NCBI GenBank assembly: GCA_003427395.1
Contig: BFEA01000387.1
Location: 807,107 to 830,055, forward strand
Direction: 5' to 3'
Source: Chara braunii
Lineage: Eukaryota; Streptophyta; Charophyceae; Charales; Characeae
DNA: 22,949 nucleotides
In this document: positions 1-8,755 of the stretch, piece by piece
Numbering within the stretch: the stretch's first letter is position 1
Layout of the letters: the number at the start of each line of letters is the position of its first letter
Made by a program: the position numbers and the translations under genes
Notes under the pieces: model-generated
The model's input: the letters and a program-made list of their open reading frames with translations, nothing else
Database searches by the model: none
What the model was told of the DNA's origin: nothing

Positions 1-912
1 GGGGGTGCGGGGGTCGGGGCACCGGCTTTGCCCCCGGGGGCCCCCGCCTGACAACCCTGATGCTCGCCCACTCACTCTCTGTTTTAGTCAACCATTTAAT
101 CAACGTAAAATTTTTGACACAACCACGACTCGTGTAGTATACTCAAACTTTAAACCTGACTTATTTTTCCTGTCATTTGCAAAAACTAAGGCGGATACCC
201 TTCTAAGCGTACTCGCCCCAACAGCGGTCGCCGAATGAGGTAATCTTAACACTCACAATGACCCGAGAGAGACATTGAAGGTTACTCCCACGATGAAAAT
301 ATAAGTTATATCCATAAAATTCCCTGGAAGTTCGAACCACATTGGGCTTAGACATCCGCACGCGATTCTGGAAAGAATCACTTACCATCTTGAAGCATTC
401 CGATAAAACCAATCCAACGAGTTGGTGTGTCGTCTCGAACCATCAAATGTTGCTCTGACCCCTCAATCAGCCTGACATCTAGCACGAACGAGAAGATACC
501 TGACGTAGTAAGGTCACACCGACGACCGACCATTCGTCCATAAAAGAACCACATGAAACATTGATTAGTTCAAAAAGTCGACGCCCCTCCCGCTCAAACT
601 CCTCTGTAGAAAAAAAAAACAACTCGTGTGCAGAGTCGAAATTTGTTCAACGATAATGGTGAATATATGCAAAAGCACCACACTATTCATTGTAGCGTTG
701 AAAAAAAAATCATTTCACTTCCTTAATGTCTTCGACGTACTGAGACCACTTATCACTATGTCGAACTAGACAGTGTGCAACTCTATCACTTTTTCGTGCA
801 ACAACGTCTGAAAAGATTCAACAACCTTATTAGTAAACACCCACCTTATCTAAAACCCTAAACATTTTTATCCCATAAGCGTTTTTTGCTCTTTTCAATT
901 TGTCGAATCACC
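1..912. other. Unidentified sequence, no supported gene
   Basis: The first 50 bases are GC-rich and contain a palindromic run of G and C blocks (about 33-47). The remainder is AT-leaning with short A runs near 610 and 700. Only small open frames occur, none with recognisable protein character. I see no RNA gene or mobile-element terminus. Confidence 0.5.
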
Positions 913-1452
913 CTATACTCCAAGAAGTCGCCATAAGTTACATACCTCAAGCCAATAGGTGACTCCATCGAAGGTTTGTGTGTCGACGATTTTTAAACGA
1001 TCGGCACAATTATTTTTTAGGAACTCTATATAGCCCGAAAGGTCTATGTGAGCGTTATAATACAGAATAAGCCTTAGATACAACCACCTGATCTCATAGT
1101 CGTACTGCGCTCGCAACTCCTCATCTCCGAACTCATAAATAATGCGTAAGTAGACCCAACCTTGACGATGGGTTCGAACAAAACTAGGTTCAAAAATTTG
1201 CAAATAAGTTGAAGTTATAAACAAATAGGTTCGGGATGGGTTTCTCACCGTACCGAGATTCATCCTCATCTCTCTCCGAGAAGGAAATACAATAGCTGAG
1301 TTATAAAGCTTCAAGTTCAAACCGCGCCATCGTGCTTGAACTATGTACCCCGCGGCAGCCTCTCTGTTCAGAAATAACACAACGACCGCAAGTACTGTAG
1401 GCATTTGAGAAAAAAAAAAACACAGATGACCCTTATAAGTGGTTAAGTCCAA
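913..1452 (-). CDS. Unrecognised open reading frame, 179 residues
   Basis: This is an ATG-to-stop frame with a hydrophobic stretch near residues 18-27 (AVVVLFLN) and a C-terminal half rich in Tyr, Leu, Ile and Arg. I recognise no family, motif or catalytic signature. In 23 kb read in six frames, an open frame of this length is expected by chance roughly 0.4 times, so length alone does not make it a gene. The flanks are AT-rich and show no splice or promoter signals I can defend. It may be an exon fragment, a decayed element, or chance. Confidence 0.2.
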   Translation of the reverse strand: MDLTTYKGHLCFFFSQMPTVLAVVVLFLNREAAAGYIVQARWRGLNLKLYNSAIVFPSRREMRMNLGTVRNPSRTYLFITSTYLQIFEPSFVRTHRQGWVYLRIIYEFGDEELRAQYDYEIRWLYLRLILYYNAHIDLSGYIEFLKNNCADRLKIVDTQTFDGVTYWLEVCNLWRLLGV

Positions 1453-1485
1453 CTAAACTCGTACAAGTTATTCTTTATTTTTTTC

Positions 1486-1712
1486 CTAGGTTACCAATGG
1501 TTCAGGTCCCGGTCGTCTGCCCCGGACGTTGCCACATACGTCCGGTACCCCCGTCGACCGGACAAAAAAAAAAAAAATCGTAAAAAAAAAAAAAAAAAAA
1601 AAGGTTTTTGTTTTTTTACTCAAGATTGGCTGCGAATTTGAACATGACTCTAAGGCAAAAGTTGCTTGTATTGTTATGTTACATAACATATATTTTTTCA
1701 TATTTTTCTGAG

Positions 1713-1752
<40 letters not shown>

Positions 1753-1842
1753 GCTAGGTCGGACGTACCCTGTCCGGTCCGACGTCCGACCAGACATCCC
1801 GGACGGTCAGGGGGGTCCCGGACGTCCGGTAAAACAACCTAG
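1486..1842. mobile_element. Foldback-type repeat with CTAGGT ends
   Basis: The segment starts CTAGGTT (1486-1492) and ends AACCTAG (1836-1842), which are inverted copies. Both flanks are rich in CCGGAC/GTCCGG words. The left one leads into A runs (1564-1577 and 1582-1602) and the right one follows a 35-base T run (1716-1750), so A against T also pairs when folded. A second internal boundary CTAGGT lies at 1754. The core (1620-1715) is AT-rich with no coding signal. This is consistent with a non-autonomous foldback element or two A-tailed insertions facing each other. No target-site duplication is clear. Confidence 0.4.
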
Positions 1843-1863
1843 AATATATGCATATATCTATAT

Positions 1864-1901
1864 CTGTCTCTTATACACATCTAGATGTGTATAAGAGACA
1901 G
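1864..1901. other. Nextera mate-pair junction adapter left in assembly
   Basis: Two Tn5 mosaic-end sequences stand head to head: CTGTCTCTTATACACATCT (1864-1882), followed directly by its exact reverse complement (1883-1901). This 38-bp perfect palindrome is the known circularisation junction of Nextera mate-pair libraries. It is synthetic, not native DNA. Left of it a CTAGGT repeat copy ends normally; right of it the sequence restarts inside another copy of the same repeat. The two sides may therefore not be neighbours in the real genome. Confidence 0.97.
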
Positions 1902-2018
1902 GACGTACCCTGTCCGGTCAAACGTCCAACCAGACGTCCGGTCGGACGTCCAACCAGACGTTCGGTCGGATATCCCGGACGGTCAGGGGGGTCCCGGACG
2001 TCCGATCCAACAACCTAG
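1902..2018 (+). repeat. Second, partial copy of the GTCCGG-rich repeat
   Basis: The copy begins mid-repeat at GACGTACCCTGTCCGGTC, matching 1762-1779, and ends with the same CCAACAACCTAG-type terminus as the first copy (AACCTAG at 2012-2018). It differs by a tandem duplication of a 24-base unit (1922-1945 and 1946-1969, one difference) absent from the first copy. The missing left part coincides exactly with the adapter, so truncation is a library artefact. Confidence 0.75.
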
Positions 2019-3958
2019 TTTTTTTCACTGATACCTTTTGATTAGCAATTTAAAACTTATCTCCCTGATCCCTCGCCCCGAGTCCACGCTTCTTATGGCG
2101 TGTGTCCTCCGTGACGGAAAACGCTTATGTGCATTCAACCCTTTCCCCATGTAAGAATGCGGGGAAACCAATTCTGACTCCTAACCATCGTTCGTCTCAC
2201 TCTCTAGGCAGTGGTCTGGAGTACTCCTCATCCTCGCCTGAGCAAGAAGCTTGAAACCCATAAGTCGGGCCGTCTTCACCGAACCGGCAAAGTAACCCCC
2301 CGTTAAACGGTCCACTCCGGGTTGATAACAGGGCTGGTTTCTAAAGCAATGAAACCCCGCCCCAAATGTCCTCCTAGAGCGAGAAAACCCTCATACTTAA
2401 AGTCAGGTTGACTACCCTTAACCCCTAGACGTGGAAACAACTTATATGAACTATAATTTCATAGAAGAAGGAGAGTTGAGACTCGCTTGGATGGGAACAG
2501 ATCGAGAGGGATTTCATGATAGAAAAGGGGAATCTTAGTGTTATTCTATGTTCGTTCATTCTTTTTTTTTTTTCTTCTGTTTGCTAAAGTTCTTTTTCTG
2601 ACCCTCATTACATTTTTCCTAAAAAATCTGATCTCTTACTTTGCAAGCAAGTGAAAATAATACAATGAAGAGCACGAAAGCATTCAACTTTCTCATTTCC
2701 TCATTCAACAAAATATGAGTTTTCTTCCCCGGACACTTCTATTTCACCCACCTGCATGCCAAGCAAAACCAACAACCCAATAATTCATCCAACAAAGAAG
2801 CTACCAAAGTCAGACCCAGTGTCCCACACAAGCATGTCTCATCAAGCTTTTCTTTCCTTCTTCCTGAGCAAAAAAAAAAAAAAAGGTCACACATCGTAAC
2901 GGTATACACAGATGTGAGAAAATCCTTGTCAACCTCTGACCTTGAGTAGATATAGTCTCAACCGCAACTCAGCTCACACAAAAAACTCAAGAAACAAGCG
3001 TGTTTTTTCGAAGTACTGCAGCATGCGATATGTTATGGGTCAACTACTAGTCTCAGTCCACTCTCGAGTTGCAAGTCCCACACGCGGCAGTCTCAAATGC
3101 AAAGGGGCGAGTCGTCCCCCAAAACAATATCAGTCCTAAAACAAGTCCTAACTTGTTCCAGATGGTCCCAGGTGGTCTCGCACTATCCCTTATAGCAGCT
3201 GATAACGTCGCCCACAAAAACTACTTTCGCTGGTCCTCAATAAATAAATAAAACATACGAGTTTCCACTTCAACGACACCGTCCGTCTCACTCACACGCT
3301 CAGCCACTCCCACTGGTTCCACTAGGTTAAAGCCAATAGTCCCACCACTGCTGACGTGCGTATACAAGAGAAAACAGCGTGTTGTTCCGTCTCGACAAGC
3401 CCGGTCCCATATGTAGACCATTACTTACACCTCTAATGACGCTCGTCATCCCGCCGTAATAGTTCTGCTCCAATTTACCCCTTCACCGATGTTGACGGTG
3501 AACCCCTCGACGCACCAAAAAAATCCAACACTTTCCCTCCACTTACTATCGTCTGATGAACTCCAATTTCGGCAGCGTAACACTGCAAAAATTATTGTTG
3601 TTGACCCTGAAAAAAATCGGCAACATCTCCCCAGAAAAGTGGGAAAACGGTCTGCCGAGGTTTAGCCCGCCGGTACCACCACCAGTGTGGTCCTGAAGTC
3701 CGCTATTGTCGCTCAAAACCTATCGGCAAATTAATAAAATTTGGGCCCTGGACAAAATCCAGACCCAAGTGTACTCCCACCATGTCGCCTTGGTCCCGCA
3801 GAGTCTCAAAGACTGTCCCAAAGGACCTACACCAGCCAGAAGGAAGTGGAGCAGAGTCCTCCCTTCCTTGACTATGGCTGTCTTGCTCCTTCTTTAGCGC
3901 TCCACTGCAGATCTCCAGCCTCGTTCCACGTTGCCTTTGACAGCCTTTCCGACAACCC

Positions 3959-3980
3959 GACAACACTCAAGCGTGTTGTC
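3959..3980. repeat. Perfect 8-bp hairpin, 6-base loop
   Basis: Arms GACAACAC (3959-3966) and GTGTTGTC (3973-3980) are exact reverse complements. No T run follows, so there is no terminator logic. Function is unknown. Confidence 0.6.
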
Positions 3981-4198
3981 AGACACTTGCAGCACGAGTG
4001 CTTCTGTGTGGCAGGTGGGGACAACTATTTTTTTTTTAGTGGCTGAGGAGGGTTGGCCGTCACTCCAGCCCCCAGACAAAATCACGGGCACACAGTGAGC
4101 CCTTGATCAGACCAAAATCAAAGACTAACTATGGCCGCACGACAACCACAGCCTTAGTGGGGGCAATTTCTTTAACAATTTTATTTATTCTTTTCTTT

Positions 4199-4236
4199 AT
4201 CTCAACTATCTTGGAATTTTACGAGATAGTTGAGAT
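4199..4236. repeat. Perfect 13-bp inverted repeat, 12-base loop
   Basis: Arms ATCTCAACTATCT (4199-4211) and AGATAGTTGAGAT (4224-4236) match without error. The surrounding DNA is AT-rich. It is too short for a typical plant microRNA precursor and could be the remnant of a small inverted-repeat element. Confidence 0.75.
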
Positions 4237-4442
4237 CATGTTATTCTCAAAACTGTTTTTCTTTTATTTTTCTGATAAGCGGTTGGAGAGATACAACTCT
4301 TTTCAATTTCATGCATCTAACCTCGTTTCCCAACGAAAATGTTGTACTTAGCCTTTTCATTTTTGACCCTTTAATTTCGAGGCTTCCTCTAAAAATGGTA
4401 GCCTGACAGTTACCTTTGGCAATTTCTGCCAGAGGTAGCACC

Positions 4443-4466
4443 TCGTGAGGAAAAGTGCCCTCACGA
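4443..4466. repeat. Perfect 8-bp hairpin before an A-rich tract
   Basis: Arms TCGTGAGG (4443-4450) and CCTCACGA (4459-4466) enclose an 8-base loop. A tract of A runs interrupted by single C bases follows at 4473-4500. Confidence 0.6.
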
Positions 4467-4630
4467 TAATGTAAAAAAAAAAACAAAAAACAAAAAAAAA
4501 CATAATCGAACTATACGCGCCTGGCCACTTCCTCAACCAGGTCCATGTTGTTGCATCCAACAACCCCTTCTTTTCAGTTTTCTCTGCCCTCCTTCCCGTT
4601 TCCCTACTGCCCCTGCCCCAACGACCACGA

Positions 4631-4633
<3 letters not shown>

Positions 4634-4677
<44 letters not shown>
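4634..4677 (+). repeat. Uninterrupted 44-base A tract
   Basis: It is a pure A run directly after a pyrimidine-rich stretch (4560-4625). It could be the tail of a retroposed copy, but no source RNA or flanking duplication is evident. The length is uncertain because assemblers handle such runs poorly. Confidence 0.7.
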
Positions 4678-4679
<2 letters not shown>

Positions 4680-5093
4680 ACCTTACCTTGATCGCCACAT
4701 GTCGGTGCACTCCCAAGCTGTTGAAATACAGATCCAAGTTCGAGCCCAGCTGAAACGCTGTGGTGGATCGCTTTGCCCTGTAACGTAGCAGGTGGGGGGT
4801 TTCTGGGGTGGGTCGTGCCACTCCGTAGCCTAGCAATTGGGGCGTGAGGCCTGGTAGAGATTGAGCATCAGGATATAGAGGTGAGGCAGGTAGGGTTGAG
4901 TTGCTGAAAGGCCCTAAGGCAAGTGTTTTTTTTTCCTTCTGAATGCTTCCTTAATCCGAGCTTTAAGGAATAAATAATTTTAGTGTTTTTGAGTCGATTA
5001 CATAATTGTCTTTCTTAGCCGAAGTCGGGTAATGGCCCCAGTATCTCAAGGAATTCTCCATAAATTTCTTAATTTCTCAATATGATCTTGAAT

Positions 5094-5175
5094 GGGATGT
5101 TGGGCCCGGTTCCCAGCACGTGTTGCTCCCCACAAATAGATTGGAGGAAAAAAAAAAAAAAAAAAAAAAAAAAAA
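5094..5175 (+). repeat. SINE-like structured repeat, copy A (3'-shortened)
   Basis: The first 54 bases match copies B (6742-6883) and C (16561-16700): a GGGANG start, a hairpin TTGGG/CCCAG, then CTCC...AATAGA...GGAG. After this the copy passes directly into a 28-base A tract (5148-5175), so the second half present in B and C is missing. In the first stem two positions differ from B and C, yet pairing is kept (A-T becomes G-C, C-G becomes T-G). This suggests an RNA-mediated, A-tailed element. No internal Pol III A or B box is clear. Confidence 0.6.
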
Positions 5176-5685
5176 GCAGGCGAGGAGAGAAACGCATGTT
5201 GCTTGACAAGGACGTCTTCCTACCTGACAAAACGAGAGTTGGGGTAGAGATCCAGAAACAAAAAAAAAAAAAAATTAAAAAAAAATTAAAAACTTACCCT
5301 ACCCCCTCGCTTCGCGGAATGTACATTCCACAAAGACATGAAATAATACACCGCCTTGGTTTTTGTCTCCTTGTGTATGTGGAGTGTAGTGGAAGAAACC
5401 CTCTCCTCTACCAAAAACGGGAAATTTAGAATAAAATTTATATAAAAAAAATCTTTAAAAAAAAATCAGACTTACCTGAAGCGACTTAGCTGCCTCGTTG
5501 GAACTGACATTCATTTCAATTCTTCCTGGCGTGCCACATGACACTCCGACTTTAGTTCGTAGCTTTTTTTTTTGTAACCGTCGACCTAAGCCAACGACAC
5601 TTTTCCCCACCCTGTGCCCTCGCAACACACCCTTGACCTGTTGAAACACTACCAAAAGTTCAATCCTCGATGGGATCGAATTCCG

Positions 5686-5746
5686 AAAAAACTTCAACGT
5701 TTATACGAGTTATGCGTGTCATTCTTGTGCATGGGCCATGCTAATG
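5686..5746 (-). ncRNA. U6 snRNA-like 3' half with Pol III terminator
   Basis: Read on the minus strand, the segment runs ATTAGCATGGCCCATGCAC, then AAGAATGACACGCATAACTCG, and ends in TTTTTT (5691-5686). Established U6 has ATTAGCATGGCCCCTGCGCAAGGATGACACGC here; I count only about four differences over this core, and the GCATAA-TCG part resembles plant U6. The core includes the region that forms the U6 internal stem-loop and pairs with U4. The universal ACAGAGA box and the 5' stem-loop are absent: upstream is instead a GC-rich perfect hairpin (5749-5770). It is therefore a U6 pseudogene, a U6-derived retroposon end, or a very aberrant snRNA. Confidence 0.75.
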
Positions 5747-5748
5747 TT

Positions 5749-5845
5749 GCGCGGCCTATTTCAGCCGCGCGATTTGGACGATCTCGCGGTCGAAATCGAC
5801 CGTGGCTCATACCTTCCCGGTGGGCTGCTCCAAAAGGAGCTAGCC
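5749..5845. repeat. Three consecutive strong hairpins abutting the U6-like segment
   Basis: Hairpin 1 is GCGCGGC (5749-5755) with GCCGCGC (5764-5770). Hairpin 2 is CGGTCGA (5787-5793) with TCGACCG (5796-5802). Hairpin 3 is GGCTGCTCC (5823-5831) with GGAGCTAGCC (5836-5845), one bulge. All lie on the 5' side of the minus-strand U6-like core, where the U6 5' half should be. The spacing is compact, as in a folded RNA. No matching known RNA is recognised. Confidence 0.65.
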
Positions 5846-6044
5846 TAAGTAGTGCACTGTCGGGTTTGATGCCGGTATCCGCTGGGTGAGAATCTGGAAC
5901 GTCAACCTACTAGTTGAACTCTTATTTTACACCAGATAGAAAGGATGTGCCCAGCGCTGACAACTAGCACATAACCCAACAAACCTCAGCCTGCCCCCGC
6001 CATTCTAACAACTGGCTGCCGACCCCTCGATGCAAGCGCAAACC

Positions 6045-6110
6045 CATCCCCATAGGTTAAGACGTGGGCTCTTCATGCCAGTGACGCCGGTTCAAGTTTT
6101 GTCGGGGAAA
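6045..6110 (+). tRNA. Decayed tRNA-like segment (possible SINE head)
   Basis: The order of tRNA landmarks is visible: GGTTAAGAC (D-loop-like, 6056-6064), CTCTTCATG (anticodon-loop-like), then GGTTCAAGTTT (6089-6099), close to the B box GGTTCGANNCC. The anticodon stem has a mismatch, the T stem no longer closes, and the acceptor arms do not pair. It is best read as a tRNA-derived relic rather than a functional tRNA gene. Confidence 0.3.
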
Positions 6111-6741
6111 CTTCTCAAATGAACATGTCTGAATCCCCGTGCCTTTTGCATTGCAACTGCCGACACAATATGACATTTTCCTTCTTCTTTCAAAATCCTG
6201 AATCGCGGAGTTGTTAAACTTAAAAATAAAATAAAATTCAGCACTTCAACGACCGTTTGCCCTTTCTGGCCTTACCTAACGTAAAGAGTAACTAGTCACA
6301 CCATCCACCCTCGCCATCATATCCGCCAGTAGCCAGATGTTCGCTATTGACTTTTTAATCAACGGACGAGTCTGAATAAGTTTTGGCAACATTTTTATTT
6401 CATCCGGTCCAACCCCTTAAACAAAATTCATACCAGAGACCGAACAACGCCCAACATTGAAAACACAAGGCAAATACCCTTGTCTGGGTTTCTGCCCCGA
6501 CAACCGTAATCTCACTTCGTCCCCCTCAAATTTTCCGGATCTCTTTCTACCATACAAACTTTCTCTGGTAGAGATACATTGGTGTTGTGGCATCAACTGA
6601 CATCGACGAACATGAATATTTATGTCCATCTCGTGGCCTAGCAGGATGAAGAGGTTGTCTTTGACACACATCCTTCACATATATAGTCTTGAGCGGAATC
6701 TCTGTAATCGCCCTGGTAGCAATGTCGTGAGCAAAATTCAT

Positions 6742-6883
6742 GGGACGCTGGATCCGGTTTCCAGCAGGTGATACTCCCCACCAATAGACCGGAGCAACCA
6801 GCAGCGGGGTGCGACTAGAGAGGGATACTCATATCACCCCCACTAGCAGCGTTGTACAATTGAAAAAAAATAAAATAAAAAAA
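6742..6883 (+). repeat. SINE-like structured repeat, copy B
   Basis: It starts GGGACGCTGGATCCGG. The first hairpin is CTGGA/TCCAG; the second is CTCC...AATAGA...GGAG. A GGGGTG...CACCCC pair follows, then CTCATATCACCCC shared with copy C. Near the end AGCGTT (6848-6853) pairs with GACGCT (6744-6749), closing the whole unit, and an interrupted A-rich tail follows (6862-6883). Its overall length matches copy C. Confidence 0.65.
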
Positions 6884-7069
6884 TTGCTTGTCACGTTTCC
6901 TTCTGCAATTACAACTGCTCTTTGTTTAGCTGATTAGTTTAGAACAAAACAATTGGTCCTTGATATCAGCGATAAGACTGATTAGTTGAGCAATCAACAG
7001 ATTAACACCCAAAGAGTACCCATCCAGGACAATAAGATATATTGGCTATGGTTATGAAGCAGGGCTGGT

Positions 7070-7274
7070 CCCTGGATGGACCAGGGGCCCCTCCGACGAC
7101 CGGGTCCCTTCCGGTTGGACCGGGCGGTCGACCGGCCTGATACGCACCAGGTCAACCCGAGCGCATTTCACTGGGGGGGGCGTACCGGAGGGGTTGGGGT
7201 TCCCTGCCGCCCGCCTGACCTCTCAAAGGCCACCGTCACCAAGTGGAAAAAAAACGGGGCTGTTGGGCCCCACG
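7070..7274. other. GC-rich sequence beside foldback element
   Basis: It contains a hairpin TGGTCC (7069-7074) with GGACCA (7079-7084) and repeated CCGG/GACCGG words. Short open frames occur on both strands but are shadows of composition. The sequence may belong to the foldback element that follows. Confidence 0.35.
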
Positions 7275-7447
7275 TTTTCGATGAAACGTGGCGGCGGATG
7301 GTTTCATCGATCCCCACTGTCGACCTGCAATGATCGACGGCAGGGATCGGCCGCCGCGTTTCATTCAAAAAGTTCGAAATTCAAATGCGGCCGATTTAGG
7401 CCAAAGATGTGGCAGATCGGCAGCCGTAATCGGCTGCGTTTGAATTT
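7275..7447. mobile_element. Compound foldback (MITE-like) element
   Basis: Two inverted repeats lie side by side. The first has its centre at 7324-7333, with left arm 7275-7323 and right arm 7334-7370; both contain ATGAAACG-TGGCGG / CCGCCGCGTTTCAT and end in GTCGA/TCGAC. The left arm has an internal duplicate GGTTTCATCGA. The second has arms 7377-7396 and 7428-7447, 18 of 20 positions paired, starting AAATTCAAA and ending TTTGAATTT. An inner hairpin GCAGCCG-TAAT-CGGCTGC adds to it. No coding sequence is present. The termini suggest a small hairpin-forming transposon, but target duplications are not clear. Confidence 0.55.
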
Positions 7448-8669
7448 TTGAAACAGTTGTACTGCAGTCCCCACTGCCCCCCCTCTCCCCAGCACCCGTA
7501 GCCCCTACCACCCCGACCAACCTACCCCGCGCTCGTCGTCGACATAGAGCGCGTTGACGTCTCGCTCATTCCAGCAGCACGTCGACGTCCTGTTGCTCGC
7601 CATCGATGACGCCCAACCCACCACTGCCGAAACCTCCCTCTCGCATCACCATGCCCGCCTACAAGAAAGCATCGACCCCCGATCGCTGTTAACTACTGAA
7701 AGGTGGGCACATTCAACGTATGTAGTCCTTTTTCTCTCTACGTTCTTCTTTGTGTCCTTGGCAAGGTTTGCCAAGGTGGTGGGTGGTCCCTTGAGATCTT
7801 CGATCTCTTACATCTACCATCACCAGAAGTTGTATATTAGTTAGATGATGGGGCGTCTATTTTTTTTTAGGTAAGGGGTGGCTCTATTTTTTTGTATACT
7901 CCTCTACCTTCTCGTTTCCATGACCTTTTTTTTTTCGGCCCTATTTTCCAACAATTGTGGATTTTTTCAAGCACACACCTGGTCTCGCTATGCGTGATGC
8001 TGGAGTTTTTTCTCAGAAAAAAATGCTGAAACAATTAATTTCGTTGGTTCTTTTGGGTACCTGAGCCGTAGACAGTCGGTCCACGTGGTTCTGAAAAATA
8101 GGCAACTGGTTTATAACCGTTTTTTTTTGTGTTGGAAATCGCTTATACGATGTCGGTGTGAATACCCTTACAAGGGTATTTGCCCTGGGTTTTTACAAGT
8201 AACAGAAAAATAAGTCTGGTTTAAAGTCTAAGTACACCGCGCGAGTCGCGACTATGTCCATTGTTCACGTTGATTGAGCAGTTGACTAGAAATAGAGAGT
8301 GTGTGGACGCGCAGGATTGAGGCGCTCGTGATCTCTTTTATTGTTGATGATTGTAGAGCCGGTGTGGTTACCGGTTAAATTCCTTTTTATTTTTTTATTC
8401 AAACTAGGATTAAAAAAATTCGCCGTTTGGTCACTACGCTTAACTATGACACAAGCACACGTGCAGAGGACGACGTTGACAGCGGTATGGTTCTGTATGA
8501 TGAGTGGAGCGAATGTAAGGATAAAAATGTGACTACGAGTGGCTGCGCGAGGAAACGCGAAAAGTTGACTACCGTGGGATTTAGTCAGTAGGCCGAGGTA
8601 TGGCCTCGGAAGCGTCTCAGTAGATCCGCGCGTCGCGTAGTACCTGCTTATATAGGTGTTGTTAATGCT
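7448..8669. other. Unidentified sequence with three short-loop perfect hairpins
   Basis: No gene is recognised. Perfect hairpins with tiny loops occur at 7756-7776 (9-bp arms CCTTGGCAA/TTGCCAAGG, 3-base loop), 7793-7807 (GAGATC/GATCTC, 3-base loop) and 8161-8180 (AATACCCTT/AAGGGTATT, 2-base centre). The density of such tight palindromes is above what I would expect by chance. Confidence 0.5.
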
Positions 8670-8755
8670 AGACTTAGCCTTGGGCCTAACACTATTGGTT
8701 ACGGTATCGGACTCTCATTCGGGAGATTCAGGGATCGAGACCAGAGGACAACAAT
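8670..8755 (+). tRNA. Degenerate tRNA-like segment (possible SINE head)
   Basis: It contains TTGGGCCTAACACTATTGGT (A-box and D-arm-like), then GGACTCTCATTCGGGAG (anticodon-arm-like) and GGATCGAGACC (8732-8742), a good B-box match to GGNTCGANNCC. Spacing between A-like and B-like boxes suits a tRNA. Stems are imperfect and acceptor ends do not pair, so this is more likely a tRNA-derived retroposon head than an active gene. Confidence 0.4.

Larger units (their letters stand above)
2019..4633. other. Unidentified AT-leaning sequence with short hairpins
   Basis: No gene, RNA or transposon signature is recognised across this stretch. Small open frames on both strands lack protein-like character. 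The visible structure is limited to perfect short hairpins listed separately (3959-3980, 4199-4236, 4443-4466) and short A or T runs. It may be old, mutated repeat DNA. Confidence 0.5.

Noticed and set aside
1864-1901. Native perfect palindrome or transposon terminus
   Set aside because: It is identical to the synthetic mate-pair junction.
5686-5746. Functional U6 snRNA gene
   Set aside because: The ACAGAGA box and 5' domain are absent, and no plant-type upstream element (RTCCCACATCG) or TATA at U6 spacing was seen.
5614-5889. 91-residue plus-strand frame
   Set aside because: It runs antisense through the U6-like segment and the hairpins, which explain the sequence better.
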